The position numbers and the translations under genes are program-made. A stretch of 64,000 nucleotides of DNA, taken from contig NZ_CP030033.1 of the NCBI RefSeq assembly GCF_003611035.1, forward strand, positions 4,154,001-4,218,000, given 5' to 3'. The notes below the pieces were generated by a model that made no database searches, had not been told where the DNA came from, and saw only the letters and a list, made by a program, of their open reading frames with translations. This document shows positions 54,158 to 63,985 of the stretch, piece by piece (positions within the stretch are counted from its first letter, which is position 1; every line of letters starts with the position of its first letter). Origin of the DNA: Cryobacterium soli (GTDB lineage: Bacteria; Actinomycetota; Actinomycetes; Actinomycetales; Microbacteriaceae).

Positions 54158-55750
54158 GTGTCGAAGCCCGTTGTACTAATCGCCGAAGAACTCTCGCCCG
54201 CCACCGTCGATGCCCTCGGGCCCGACTTCGACGTTGTCAACGTCGATGGCACCGACCGTGCCGCCCTGCTCTCCGCGCTGGCCTCCGCCAACGCCATCCT
54301 GGTGCGCTCCGCCACCAAGGTCGACGCCGAGGCTCTCGCCGCCGCGCCGCACCTGCAGGTCATCGCTCGCGCCGGCGTCGGACTCGACAACGTCGACATC
54401 AAGGCCGCCACCGCGGCCGGCGTCATGGTGGTCAATGCGCCCACCTCCAACATCATCTCGGCCGCCGAACTGACCGTCGGCCACATCCTCAGCCTGGCCC
54501 GCCACATCCCGCCGGCTCACGGCGCCCTCGCCCAGGGGCAGTGGAAGCGCTCCAAGTACACCGGCATCGAGCTCTACGAGAAGACCGTCGGCATCATCGG
54601 CCTGGGCCGTATCGGCGCCCTCGTCGCGGCTCGCCTGCAGGCCTTCGGTGTGAACATCATCGCCTTCGACCCGTACATCACCTCGGCTCGCGCCCAGCAG
54701 CTCGGCGTGCACCCGGTGACCCTGGACGAACTGCTCGAGCAGTCCGACTTCGTCACCATCCACATGCCCAAGACGCCGGAGACCACGGGCATGATCAGCG
54801 CTGCGCAGCTGAAGCTCATGAAGCCCACCGCCTACGTCGTCAACGTCGCCCGCGGTGGACTCATCGACGAAGCCGACCTGTACACGGCGCTCGTCGACGG
54901 CACCATCGCCGGAGCCGGCCTGGACGTCTTCGTCAATGAGCCGCCGACCGGCTCGCCGCTGCTCGGACTCGACAACCTGATCAGCACCCCGCACCTGGGC
55001 GCGTCCACCGACGAGGCCCAGGAGAAGGCCGGCGTCTCCGTCGCCAAGTCCGTGCGCCTCGCGCTGTCCGGCGAGCTGGTGCCCGACGCGGTCAACGTCG
55101 CCGGCGGCGTCATCGACCCCACCGTGCGTCCCGGTATCCCGCTGGTCGAGAAGCTCGGCCAGGTCTTCTCGGGACTGGCCGCCCACAGCCCGCTCACCAG
55201 CGTGGACATCGAGGTGCGCGGCGAGATCGTCGAATTCGACGTCTCGGTGCTCAAGCTTGCCGCACTCAAGGGCATCTTCACCAACGTGGTCAGCGAGACG
55301 GTCTCTTACGTCAACGCGCCGCTGCTCGCCGAGCAGCGCGGAGTGAGCGTGCGCCTCATCACCGACGCCGAGTCGCCCGAATACCGCAACCTCATCACGC
55401 TGCGCGGCGCCCTCGCCGACGGCTCGCAGGTCTCGGTCTCCGGCACCCTGGTGGGCACCAAGCAGATCGAGAAGATCGTCGAGGTCAACGGTTACGACGT
55501 CGAGGTGCCGTTCGCCGAGCACCTCATCGTCATGCTCTACACCGACCGCCCCGGAATCGTCGCCGTGTACGGCCGCGAATTCGGCGAGGCCGAGATCAAC
55601 ATCGCGGGCATGCAGATCGCCCGTCACGAGGCCGGCGGCGAGGCGCTCAGCGTTCTGACGGTCGACTCGCCCGTCCCCGCCGCGTTGATCGCGTCGCTCC
55701 GCGAGGCGATCGCGGCTGACGTCATGGTCGCGATCGACATCACCGAGTAA
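54158..55750 (+). CDS. serA: D-3-phosphoglycerate dehydrogenase SerA
   Basis: 530 aa, GTG start, AAGGATC upstream. Long form with catalytic and NAD domains (residues 1-315; GLGRIGALVAARLQAFGV, NVARGGLIDEADLYTAL, TPHLGASTDEAQ), an intervening ASB domain (about 316-450) and a C-terminal ACT domain (FAEHLIVMLYTDRPGIVAVYG, NIAGMQIAR) for serine feedback. First step of serine synthesis from 3-phosphoglycerate. Confidence 0.95.
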   Translation: MSKPVVLIAEELSPATVDALGPDFDVVNVDGTDRAALLSALASANAILVRSATKVDAEALAAAPHLQVIARAGVGLDNVDIKAATAAGVMVVNAPTSNIISAAELTVGHILSLARHIPPAHGALAQGQWKRSKYTGIELYEKTVGIIGLGRIGALVAARLQAFGVNIIAFDPYITSARAQQLGVHPVTLDELLEQSDFVTIHMPKTPETTGMISAAQLKLMKPTAYVVNVARGGLIDEADLYTALVDGTIAGAGLDVFVNEPPTGSPLLGLDNLISTPHLGASTDEAQEKAGVSVAKSVRLALSGELVPDAVNVAGGVIDPTVRPGIPLVEKLGQVFSGLAAHSPLTSVDIEVRGEIVEFDVSVLKLAALKGIFTNVVSETVSYVNAPLLAEQRGVSVRLITDAESPEYRNLITLRGALADGSQVSVSGTLVGTKQIEKIVEVNGYDVEVPFAEHLIVMLYTDRPGIVAVYGREFGEAEINIAGMQIARHEAGGEALSVLTVDSPVPAALIASLREAIAADVMVAIDITE

Positions 55751-55773
55751 CCAGCCCGTCGCCTCACGAGGCG

Positions 55774-55827
55774 CAGCACGTACGAAAAAAGCCCCGGATG
55801 CGCATCCGGGGCTTTTTTCACGTGCTG
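55774..55827. terminator. bidirectional terminator
   Basis: A perfect 26-bp inverted repeat flanks a central CG: outer CAGCACGT/ACGTGCTG, A and T tracts, and inner GCCCCGGATG/CATCCGGGGC. U-rich on either strand, it ends both serA and the convergent DUF6458-like gene. Confidence 0.9.
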
Positions 55828-55839
55828 TAACGAAACGGG

Positions 55840-56091
55840 TCAGACGTCGTCGATCGACCGTTCCTGCTGCACGGTGCGTTCCCCGCTGACGGGGTCGACG
55901 GCGCTGCGGGTGGTGCTGATGCTGCTGCGTCGGCGGGTGAGCAACACCAGGCCGAGCACGAAGATGAGCGCGCCCGCGCCCATCAGGATGTACCCGACGA
56001 GGTCGAGGTCGACCCAGTCGACCTGGATGTTGAGGGCCCACACCAGGATGGCGCCGACGACGAACAGGAAGATTCCCAATCCGATACTCAT
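55840..56091 (-). CDS. DUF6458-like small membrane protein
   Basis: 83 aa from the ATG at 56091; a start at 56121 would add ten basic residues with no ribosome site. Two hydrophobic segments (SIGLGIFLFVVGAILVWAL and VGYILMGAGALIFVLGLVLL) with WVDLD between, then a basic stretch and acidic tail. This is the actinobacterial DUF6458 pattern; function unknown. Confidence 0.72.
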   Translation of the reverse strand: MSIGLGIFLFVVGAILVWALNIQVDWVDLDLVGYILMGAGALIFVLGLVLLTRRRSSISTTRSAVDPVSGERTVQQERSIDDV

Positions 56092-56263
56092 GGTGAACTG
56101 CTTTCTTCGGTGATGGCACATGCGCGTCGGCGACGCGCACGGTCAGGGTCCTCCAGCATAGACACCCGAAAGCGGGCAGTAGGGTTGATTTGCAGGGTAT
56201 CTCTACGTCAAATTCGTGTCACTATCGCCAGCCCACCGGCTGCCTCACCGTAATCGGAGCCGC

Positions 56264-57364
56264 ATGTCCCGCTCAGTCAAGCTCGCAGTCATCGCCGGAG
56301 ACGGCATCGGCCCCGAGGTCGTCGCCGAAGCCCTCAAGGTGCTTGACGCCGTGACCCAGGCCGAGCCCGTGGACTTCGATCTCACGCACTTCTCGCTCGG
56401 CGCCACCCGCTTCCTCGAGACCGGCGACGTGCTGACCGACGACGATCTGGCCGCGATCAGCGCGCACGACGCCATCCTGCTCGGCGCCGTCGGGGGAGTG
56501 CCCGGCGACCCCCGGCTCAAGAACGCCAACATCGAGCGCGGGCTCCTGCTCAAACTGCGCTTCTCGCTCGACCACTACGTCAACCTGCGCCCGAGCGTGC
56601 TCTTCCCCGGTGTGCCCAGCCCGCTGGGAGACCCCGGCGAGGTGGATTTCGTCGTCGTGCGTGAGGGCACCGAGGGCCCGTATGTGGGCAACGGCGGCGC
56701 CATCCGCCAGGGCACCCCGCACGAGGTGGCCAATGAGGTGTCCGTCAACACGGCCTTCGGCGTCGAGCGGGTCGTGCGATACGCGTTCGAGGTGGCCAAG
56801 AACCGGCCGCGCAAGCGCCTCACCCTGGTGCACAAGACCAACGTGCTGGTCTTCTCCGGCAGCCTCTGGCAGCGCATTGTCACCGAGGTCGGCGCCGAAT
56901 ACCCCGACGTGGCCGTCGATTACCTGCATGTCGATGCGGCGACGATCTTCCTCGTCACAAATCCGGGTAGATTTGATGTCATCGTCACGGACAACCTCTT
57001 CGGCGACATTCTCACTGACCTGGCAGCGGCAATCAGCGGCGGCATCGGCCTGGCGGCATCCGGAAATATCAACCCGGACGGCCGTTTCCCCAGCATGTTC
57101 GAGCCGGTACACGGCTCGGCACCCGACATCGCGGGCCGGCAGTTGGCCGATCCCACGGCGGCGATCCTCTCGGTCGCGCTCCTGCTCAACCACCTTGGGC
57201 TCCAGGATGCGGCGGCTCGGGTGAGCGCGGCCGTCACGGCCGACATCGTGGCCCGCAGCGCCAACACGGGCAGTGTCGACACCGGCAGCGCCGCCTCGGG
57301 TTCACGATCCACCAGCGCCGTCGGCGATGCCATCGTGGCCCGCCTCACCGGCACGTCCGCTTAA
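56264..57364 (+). CDS. leuB: 3-isopropylmalate dehydrogenase LeuB
   Basis: 366 aa from the ATG at 56264 after GGAG. Beta-decarboxylating dehydrogenase: [20 protein letters not shown]-like arginine region ([15 protein letters not shown]), [23 protein letters not shown], and GSAPDIAGR for NAD. Oxidises and decarboxylates 3-isopropylmalate in leucine synthesis. A Ser/Thr-rich tail. Codons near 56957-56985 (ACA AAT ... AGA TTT) are rarer than around. 31 bp before ilvE. Confidence 0.94.
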   Translation: MSRSVKLAVIAGDGIGPEVVAEALKVLDAVTQAEPVDFDLTHFSLGATRFLETGDVLTDDDLAAISAHDAILLGAVGGVPGDPRLKNANIERGLLLKLRFSLDHYVNLRPSVLFPGVPSPLGDPGEVDFVVVREGTEGPYVGNGGAIRQGTPHEVANEVSVNTAFGVERVVRYAFEVAKNRPRKRLTLVHKTNVLVFSGSLWQRIVTEVGAEYPDVAVDYLHVDAATIFLVTNPGRFDVIVTDNLFGDILTDLAAAISGGIGLAASGNINPDGRFPSMFEPVHGSAPDIAGRQLADPTAAILSVALLLNHLGLQDAAARVSAAVTADIVARSANTGSVDTGSAASGSRSTSAVGDAIVARLTGTSA

Positions 57365-57395
57365 TCGCATTCCCGTCTACTCACAAGGGACTCCC

Positions 57396-58544
57396 ATGAG
57401 CCAGCAGAGCACCACCTTCCCCCTCGAATTCGAACTGACCCCGTCTGAGACGGCCCGATCCAGCGCCGAGCGCGAGACGATCCTCTCCGACCCGGGTTTC
57501 GGCAAGCACTTCACCGACCACATGGTCACGATCGACTGGACCGTCGAGGCCGGCTGGCAGAACGCTCGGGTCACCCCGTACGGTCCGCTGCTGCTCGACC
57601 CGGCCTCCTCGGTGCTGCACTACGGCCAGGAGATCTTCGAGGGCATGAAGGCCTACCGCCACGCGGACGGTTCCATCTGGACCTTCCGGCCGGAGAAGAA
57701 CGCTGAACGCCTGCAGAGCTCCGCTCGCCGGCTCGCGTTGCCCGAGCTGCCTGTGGCCGACTTCATCGAGTCGATCAAGCAGATGATCGCCGTCGATGGC
57801 GCCTGGGTGCCCAACGCTCCGGAGGCCAGCCTGTACCTGCGCCCGTTCATGATCGCGAACGAGAGCTTCCTCGGGGTGCGGGCCGCGCACAAGGTGGGCT
57901 ACTACGTCATCGCCAGCCCGGCCGGAGCCTACTTCACCGACGGCGTCGCCCCGGTGAGCATCTGGCTTTCCACTGAGTACTCCCGCGCCGGCCGCGGTGG
58001 CACCGGTGCCGCAAAATGCGGCGGCAACTACGCCGCCTCACTGCTGCCCCAGCGTGAGGCCTACGACAACGGTTGCGCCCAGGTACTCTTCCTCGACGGC
58101 GAGACCGGCACGCACATCGACGAGCTCGGCGGCATGAACGTGTTCTTCGTGCACGGCACCGACACCCTCGTCACCCCGCGCCTGACCGGCACGATCCTCG
58201 AGGGTGTCACCCGCGACAGCATCATGCAGCTCGCCCGGGACCGCGGCATGACCGTTGAGGAGCGGGACGTGACCGTGGACGAGTGGCGCGACGGTGTCGC
58301 ATCCGGTGAGATCACCGAGGTGTTCGCCTGCGGAACGGCCGCCGTGGTCACGCCCATCGCCCAGCTCAAGGGCGTCGGCTTCGAGATCGGGTCGGCCGAT
58401 GCTCCGGCCGGGGAGATCACCATGGCGCTGCGCCAGGAACTCACCGACATTCAGTACGGCCGCCTGCCCGACCGGCACGGTTGGCTGATGCGGCTGGATG
58501 CTGCGCCGGCAGATGCAGCGACCGAAACTGAGGTGACCGCGTGA
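57396..58544 (+). CDS. ilvE: branched-chain amino acid aminotransferase IlvE
   Basis: 382 aa, AAGGGA before the ATG. Fold type IV PLP enzyme: catalytic Lys207 in GTGAAKCGGNYA, HYGQEIFEGMKAYR, LDGETGTHIDELGGMNVFFV and FACGTAAVVTPI for cofactor phosphate. Final transamination for Leu, Val and Ile. Overlaps the next gene by 4 bp. Confidence 0.95.
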   Translation: MSQQSTTFPLEFELTPSETARSSAERETILSDPGFGKHFTDHMVTIDWTVEAGWQNARVTPYGPLLLDPASSVLHYGQEIFEGMKAYRHADGSIWTFRPEKNAERLQSSARRLALPELPVADFIESIKQMIAVDGAWVPNAPEASLYLRPFMIANESFLGVRAAHKVGYYVIASPAGAYFTDGVAPVSIWLSTEYSRAGRGGTGAAKCGGNYAASLLPQREAYDNGCAQVLFLDGETGTHIDELGGMNVFFVHGTDTLVTPRLTGTILEGVTRDSIMQLARDRGMTVEERDVTVDEWRDGVASGEITEVFACGTAAVVTPIAQLKGVGFEIGSADAPAGEITMALRQELTDIQYGRLPDRHGWLMRLDAAPADAATETEVTA

Positions 58545-59317
58545 AGATCGCACGGTTCAGCCACGCCGGCACCATCGCGTTCGGCATCATCGACGATGAC
58601 GAACTCGTCGTGCTCACCGGCGACCCCATGTTCGCCGGTTACAACCCCACCGGCCAGCGCCTTCCTCTGGTGGATGTGGCCCTGCTCGCTCCCGTGATCC
58701 CGCGGTCCAAGGTCGTCGGCCTCGCCGGCGCCTACTTCGCCGATGCCGTGGAGAAAGCCGCCGCGCAGGACGGCGGGGCCGTCGAGCCGCGCTTCTTCCT
58801 CAAGCCCAACACCACAGTCGTTGGCCCGAACGACCCCATCGTGTTGCCCGCGCAGTCCGACGACGTGCGCGTGGAGGGTGAACTGGCCATTGTGATCGGC
58901 CGGGTCGCCAAGAACCTCAGCGTGGCCGATGCGGCCGGGGCCATCTTCGGTTATACCATCGCCAACGACGTCACAGCGGTCGACGTGCAAGCGCTGGAGG
59001 GGGACGGTGCCCGGGCCAAGAGCTTCGACTCGTTCTGCCCGCTCGGCCCGGTGATCGATACCGAGTTCGACCCGGAGAGCGCCCACATCAACGGGCGGGT
59101 GAACGAGACGGTCTTCGAGAACAGTGACGTGTCACTGCTCGCATTCTCGATGGCCGAGATCGTGGCATCCGTGTCCAGCGCCTTCACCCTGCTGCCCGGA
59201 GACGTGATTCTTACCGGCTCACCGAGCGCCGCCCAGCGAGTGACGCACGGCGACAGCGTGAGCATCGAGATCCCGGGTCTCGGCGTGCTGACCAACCCGG
59301 TGCGAAGCGCGGCCTAG
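58541..59317 (+). CDS. fumarylacetoacetate hydrolase family protein
   Basis: 258 aa; GTG at 58541 overlaps the ilvE stop (GTGA). N-terminal FAH-type domain then the catalytic fold with metal-binding EGELAIVIGRVAKN (two Glu), GYTIANDVTAVDVQ and GDVILTGSPS. Probably hydrolyses or decarboxylates an acylpyruvate/oxaloacetate-like acid. Position after ilvE suggests clean-up of a keto acid, but that is inference. Confidence 0.88.
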   Translation: MKIARFSHAGTIAFGIIDDDELVVLTGDPMFAGYNPTGQRLPLVDVALLAPVIPRSKVVGLAGAYFADAVEKAAAQDGGAVEPRFFLKPNTTVVGPNDPIVLPAQSDDVRVEGELAIVIGRVAKNLSVADAAGAIFGYTIANDVTAVDVQALEGDGARAKSFDSFCPLGPVIDTEFDPESAHINGRVNETVFENSDVSLLAFSMAEIVASVSSAFTLLPGDVILTGSPSAAQRVTHGDSVSIEIPGLGVLTNPVRSAA

Positions 59318-59347
59318 CCGTCCGCGTACGGCAACTGTTGCCACAGC

Positions 59348-59383
59348 GGACGAGTGCGCCCGGCGCACCGGGCGCACTTGTCC
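59348..59383. terminator. hairpin between convergent genes
   Basis: AGTGCGCCCGG and CCGGGCGCACT pair perfectly around CGCA, extended by GGAC/GTCC. It ends the leuB-ilvE-FAH operon and the convergent TetR gene. Confidence 0.75.
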
Positions 59384-59396
59384 GGACGAGGAACAG

Positions 59397-59981
59397 TTAG
59401 AGCGGGAACCAGGCGCGCACCTGGTCGGCGGCCGTGGAGAGCAGCGCGGCCGATTCGGTGGCGTTGACCCGGGCCAGGAGCATGGCGCTCATGGAGAGGG
59501 ACGCAAGAGTGCGCACCCGTTCCTCCGCGCGGTCGGCCGGGCTTCCGGCGCCGGCCAGCGCATGGCCGAGGGCGGCGGCGAGGTCGGTGCGGTACCCCTC
59601 CACGACCTCGCGGGCCGGTTCGTCGTGGGTGGCGAGGCCCGTGGCGCAGTTGACCAGAAGGCATCCGCGGCGGGGGGAGTCCAGCGGCAGAGCGGCGATG
59701 GCCTCCCGCAGCCTGTCGAAGTAGGCCAGCAGGGCGTCGCGACCTGCATCCGGTGCCTCAAGGACGCTCAGGCGCGGGCGGATGACGGTGTCCCGATAGT
59801 CGGCGACCGCGGCGTCGAAGAGCCCGCGTTTGCTGCCGAAGGCGTGGTACAGGCTCGACCGGTTGAGCCCCGTGGCTGTCTCGAGGTCGGCCAGCGAGGC
59901 ACCCTCGTAGCCGAGGTCCCAGAAGACGTCGCGGGCGGATTGCACGACCGTCGTGCTGTCGAACGTCTGGAGCCGTCCCAT
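59397..59981 (-). CDS. TetR-family regulator
   Basis: 194 aa from the ATG at 59981. HTH at about 10-50 (VVQSARDVFWDLGYEGASLADLE outline, LNRSSLYHAFGSKRGLF). C-terminal domain of the AcrR/NemR type with a Cys-containing CLLVNCATGL at about 112-121 that could sense electrophiles. Divergent from an MDR quinone reductase-like gene with an inverted repeat in between, so it is probably its repressor. Confidence 0.88.
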   Translation of the reverse strand: MGRLQTFDSTTVVQSARDVFWDLGYEGASLADLETATGLNRSSLYHAFGSKRGLFDAAVADYRDTVIRPRLSVLEAPDAGRDALLAYFDRLREAIAALPLDSPRRGCLLVNCATGLATHDEPAREVVEGYRTDLAAALGHALAGAGSPADRAEERVRTLASLSMSAMLLARVNATESAALLSTAADQVRAWFPL

Positions 59982-60071
59982 GAGCTGCCTGCCTTCCGCC
60001 CGCGGACGTCTGGTCCGGGTGTTTCGCGGTTTCGCTCCGCGGGTGTTCCTGTGAATGTTCTGTACTGCTCG

Positions 60072-60113
60072 TTTCACTATAACCGATAGCCCGGCTATAG
60101 TAAAACGATCGGT
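60072..60113. promoter_or_regulatory. TetR operator region with overlapping promoters
   Basis: TTTCACTATA (60072-60081) and TATAGTAAAA (60096-60105) are inverted with one mismatch; nested within are ATAGCC/GGCTAT (60086-60098), and ACCGAT (60082-60087) is inverted with ATCGGT (60108-60113). Each TATAGT also makes a good -10 box, one per direction. Confidence 0.6.
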
Positions 60114-60174
60114 GCAGAAAACGAGCGGCGCCTCAAGCGCCCGGCACCCACCACGAACAGTTAGGACGTTTCGC

Positions 60175-61200
<1,026 letters not shown>

Positions 61201-61262
61201 CCGGCCGCGGCCCACCGGCCGCCCCGGCATCCGTTTCACTGAATCCGACTCTTGGAGAGAAT

Positions 61263-61967
61263 ATGACTTCCGTACTTTTTGTCGTCAGCGCCGCTGACCA
61301 CTGGACCCTCAACGACGGTTCGCTGCACCCCACCGGCTACTGGGCCGAAGAGCTAGCCGAACCGCACCGCCTGTTCACCGAGGCCGGCTGGTCGATCACT
61401 ATTGCCACGCCGCAGGGCGCTGCTCCCACGGTGGACCTGGGCAGCCTGGCCGCCGGCGCGACCGGTAGTGACGAGCGCTCCGCCGAGCTGCGCAGCTACC
61501 TCGAATCCCTGCCCGCGTTGCAGAGCCCGAACTCGCTCGACGACGTGACGGTGTCCGACTACGACGTGGTCTTCTACCCCGGCGGCCACGGCCCCATGGA
61601 AGACCTCGCTGTCGACGCGACCAGTGGTCAGATCATGACGGATGCCATCAGCTCCGGCAAGATCCTCGGCGTGCTCTGCCACGCCCCGGCGGCACTGTTG
61701 GCCTCGGTCGACGCCGACGGCACCTGGCCGTTCCTGGGCTACCGCATGACCGGTTTCACCGACGCCGAGGAGGCCCTGGGCGGACTCGCACCGAAGGCCA
61801 AGTGGCTCGTGCAGGCGCGTCTGGTCGAACTGGGTGCCGACTTCGTCGAGGGTGCGTCCTTCGGGGAGCACATCGAAATCGACCGCAACCTCTACACGGG
61901 CCAGAACCCGGCGTCGTCGGTCAAGCTCGCCACGGCGATCATCGACGCGGTGGCCGCCCAGAAGTAG
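61263..61967 (+). CDS. DJ-1/PfpI family protein, Hsp31-like
   Basis: 234 aa with GGAGA before the ATG. Nucleophile elbow GVLCHAPAAL with Cys139-His140; Glu30 in WAEELAEP and the GGHGPMEDL turn complete the Hsp31-type glyoxalase III/chaperone site. Probably removes methylglyoxal or repairs glycated protein. With the upstream alkenal reductase it forms an electrophile-defence pair. Confidence 0.9.
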   Translation: MTSVLFVVSAADHWTLNDGSLHPTGYWAEELAEPHRLFTEAGWSITIATPQGAAPTVDLGSLAAGATGSDERSAELRSYLESLPALQSPNSLDDVTVSDYDVVFYPGGHGPMEDLAVDATSGQIMTDAISSGKILGVLCHAPAALLASVDADGTWPFLGYRMTGFTDAEEALGGLAPKAKWLVQARLVELGADFVEGASFGEHIEIDRNLYTGQNPASSVKLATAIIDAVAAQK

Positions 61968-61975
61968 TGGCGCCC

Positions 61976-62059
61976 GCGCGGTTCGCGCTGAGCAGTTCGC
62001 ACTGAGCAGTTCGCATTGCGCAGTTCGCACCGAGCAGTTCGCACTGCGCACGACGCATC
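61976..62059. repeat. 14-bp tandem repeat array
   Basis: Six consecutive 14-bp units from 61976: four clear copies of G-[AC]-GCAGTTCGCA-[CT]-[CT] at 61990-62045, and degenerate units on each side. Too short and irregular for CRISPR; a minisatellite. Confidence 0.75.
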
Positions 62060-62070
62060 ACCCAGTCTCG

Positions 62071-62127
62071 CGAAAGCGGTCCTGTGGTCACCTCCCGGAT
62101 CCGGAGGCGACCGTGGGGCCGCTTTCG
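62071..62127. terminator. large nested hairpin after the DJ-1 gene
   Basis: CGAAAGCGG (62071-62079) and CCGCTTTCG (62119-62127) enclose GGTC/GACC and CCTCC/GGAGG pairs. It lies between convergent genes and probably terminates both. Confidence 0.6.
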
Positions 62128-62172
62128 TGCGTTCCCGCTCTCATTTCCACCTTCAGACCTTCAGTGCCCACG

Positions 62173-63861
62173 CTAGAACGGTGGGTTTTCGGGGACGGGC
62201 GCCGTGGGGCGGCGCGTGGGTTGGTGTCGGGGCTGTAGGTAGCTGTCGTCGGCGGGGCGGGTCCGGGTTTTCGGGCCGGTGGTCGGCGGCAGGGGCCGGG
62301 GTGGTGCCACGGGGTTGGCGGGGTCGGTGCGGTAGCTGCGTTGTCCGGGCGAGGTCCAGAGCAGGATTCCACCGGGCTCCTGGGTGACCCGCCACCGGGA
62401 CAGGTGCTTGAGCCGGTGGTGGGCTTCACAGAGGTGCGCGAGGTTGTCGCTGTCGGTGGTGCCGCCGCCGGCCCAGGGGTCGGTGTGGTCGACGTCGCTC
62501 TTGACGGCGGGGCGGGAGCAGCCGGGAAAACGGCAGGTTTCATCGCGCATCCGCAGCCATTTGCCCATGGCTTTGGTCTTCTTGTACTGGGTTTTGCCCA
62601 GGGAAAGCACCACCCCGGACTCCGGGTGGGTCAGCAGCCGGGTGAAGCCTGGTGCGTTCCCGGCGATCTCGCGGGCGGTTTCGGGGGAGATCGGTCCGTA
62701 GCCTTCGAGGGTGGCGGGTTCATCGTCCAGGCCCAGGAGGGTGAGGACGGGAACGGTGATCATGACCTTGCCGCGGATTCCGACGCCCATCCCGTCAGGG
62801 GTGACGCCGTCCAACAAAAGGGCGCGGGTGATGTCGGCGCGCAACTGGTCGAGCGTGCGCCGCTTCTCCTCCTCGTCCCTCATCGCGGCCGTGCCCAACC
62901 CGAAGCCCGTGCCGGCACCCGGGCCGAAGCTCTCGCCAGCTCCGGCGGCTGCTGTCGCTGTCGCCTCCGCCGCGGTCGAGGCGTCGGTCTTCTTCAGCCG
63001 CACGGCCATCGAGTCGATGCGGTCGAAGGCGGCTTTGGTGTCGTGGGCGGTGCCGTACCAGTGCAGCCAGCCCATCCCGTCGGGTGCGGCCTCCCAGTAA
63101 CTGCGGCGGTCGGCGAAAGCGTTCCTGTTACGGATCGCGATCGATTCCGGGTGCGTGCGTTCCCGCACCCGGCGGGCTCTGTCGTTGAAGCGGCCCACGG
63201 GTAGCTTCTTCGCGGCCGGGAGGACCGCTTCCACGAACGCGGCCTGGTCTTCGTCCGGGAGGGTGCGCATCTGGTCCAGGAGCACGGTCGCGTGGCGGTA
63301 ACTGATCTCACCGGCGGAGAGGGCCTGAAACGCGGCGGGGGTCGACAGCAACCACAGGGACTGGTCCAGCAGCCGTTCCACGGCCCGTTCGGCGAGCTTG
63401 AGCAGGCACGCGAGTTCGCTCACGATGGTGCGGCGGGCCACTTCCCCGTCCTCCCACCGTGAGTACGCGGCGGCGCGGGCTTGGTACGTGGTCATGGTCG
63501 CCGTGTTCCGGGCGGCCGCCCGGATGAGATCCGGGCTGCCGTGCAGGCGGGAAGACACCCGCGGATCCTCGCTCCACGTCTGCAGGTCGACCATATGCTC
63601 GGCCTGCCGGGCCTGGACCTGGGCGATCAGGCGGGCGTCGGCCGCGATGAGTTCGGTGCGTCGGGCGAGCTCCGTCTTCACGAACTCGTCCAAAGCTACA
63701 TCGGGCACGTATTCGTCGGGCTCAGCCGCCTCGGCGTGCGGTGTCTGTGTGATCGGGTCGGTCGGGGTGATAGCGGTGGGGGTGATGCCGGGTGGAGCGG
63801 ACTCCGGAGAGTAGTCGTCATCGTCCGGAGTGGGCGGTGGAGCCTGGTCTGGGCTACTCAT
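62173..63861 (-). CDS. DUF222-HNH endonuclease family protein
   Basis: 562 aa. Acidic Pro/Asp-rich leader (about 1-50), a DUF222 (13E12-repeat) helical domain (about 60-300, with LARRTELIAADARLIAQVQA and RRTIVSELACLLKLAERAVE), a short Gly/Ala-rich linker, and an HNH nuclease (CRFPGCSRP, DVDHTDPWAGGG, DNLAHLCEAHHRLKH) at about 460-510, then a Pro/Arg-rich tail. A multicopy family in actinobacteria, thought to be mobile. Role unknown. No Shine-Dalgarno: a palindrome occupies that place. Confidence 0.88.
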   Translation of the reverse strand: MSSPDQAPPPTPDDDDYSPESAPPGITPTAITPTDPITQTPHAEAAEPDEYVPDVALDEFVKTELARRTELIAADARLIAQVQARQAEHMVDLQTWSEDPRVSSRLHGSPDLIRAAARNTATMTTYQARAAAYSRWEDGEVARRTIVSELACLLKLAERAVERLLDQSLWLLSTPAAFQALSAGEISYRHATVLLDQMRTLPDEDQAAFVEAVLPAAKKLPVGRFNDRARRVRERTHPESIAIRNRNAFADRRSYWEAAPDGMGWLHWYGTAHDTKAAFDRIDSMAVRLKKTDASTAAEATATAAAGAGESFGPGAGTGFGLGTAAMRDEEEKRRTLDQLRADITRALLLDGVTPDGMGVGIRGKVMITVPVLTLLGLDDEPATLEGYGPISPETAREIAGNAPGFTRLLTHPESGVVLSLGKTQYKKTKAMGKWLRMRDETCRFPGCSRPAVKSDVDHTDPWAGGGTTDSDNLAHLCEAHHRLKHLSRWRVTQEPGGILLWTSPGQRSYRTDPANPVAPPRPLPPTTGPKTRTRPADDSYLQPRHQPTRRPTAPVPENPPF

Positions 63862-63862
63862 A

Positions 63863-63877
63863 GTGAGATCGTCTCAC
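63863..63877. promoter_or_regulatory. palindrome at the HNH gene translation start
   Basis: GTGAGA-TCG-TCTCAC is a perfect palindrome that ends 2 bp before the ATG, where a ribosome site would be. It could be an operator or block translation as a hairpin. Confidence 0.45.
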
Positions 63878-63918
63878 CGACCACTGACATTCGAGCGACC
63901 CGCACACGCGCCTAGAGT

Positions 63919-63985
63919 GCCCATCCGCGAACTGTGACATAGGCCCCCACAACGCGACGGGTCGGTGCTTGAGTTACAGCTCGCG
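63919..63985. repeat. dispersed intergenic element, copy 2
   Basis: CGCGAACTGTGAC (63926-63938) and GTTACAGCTCGCG (63973-63985) are inverted 13-bp arms (11 matches) about 34 bp apart, with CCCATCC before the left arm and GGTGCTTGA just inside the right. Copy 1 at 41795 shares both blocks. The rest to the window edge shows no gene. Confidence 0.6.

Noticed and set aside
61976-62059. Possible CRISPR array
   Set aside because: Unit is 14 bp with no spacers and no cas genes nearby.
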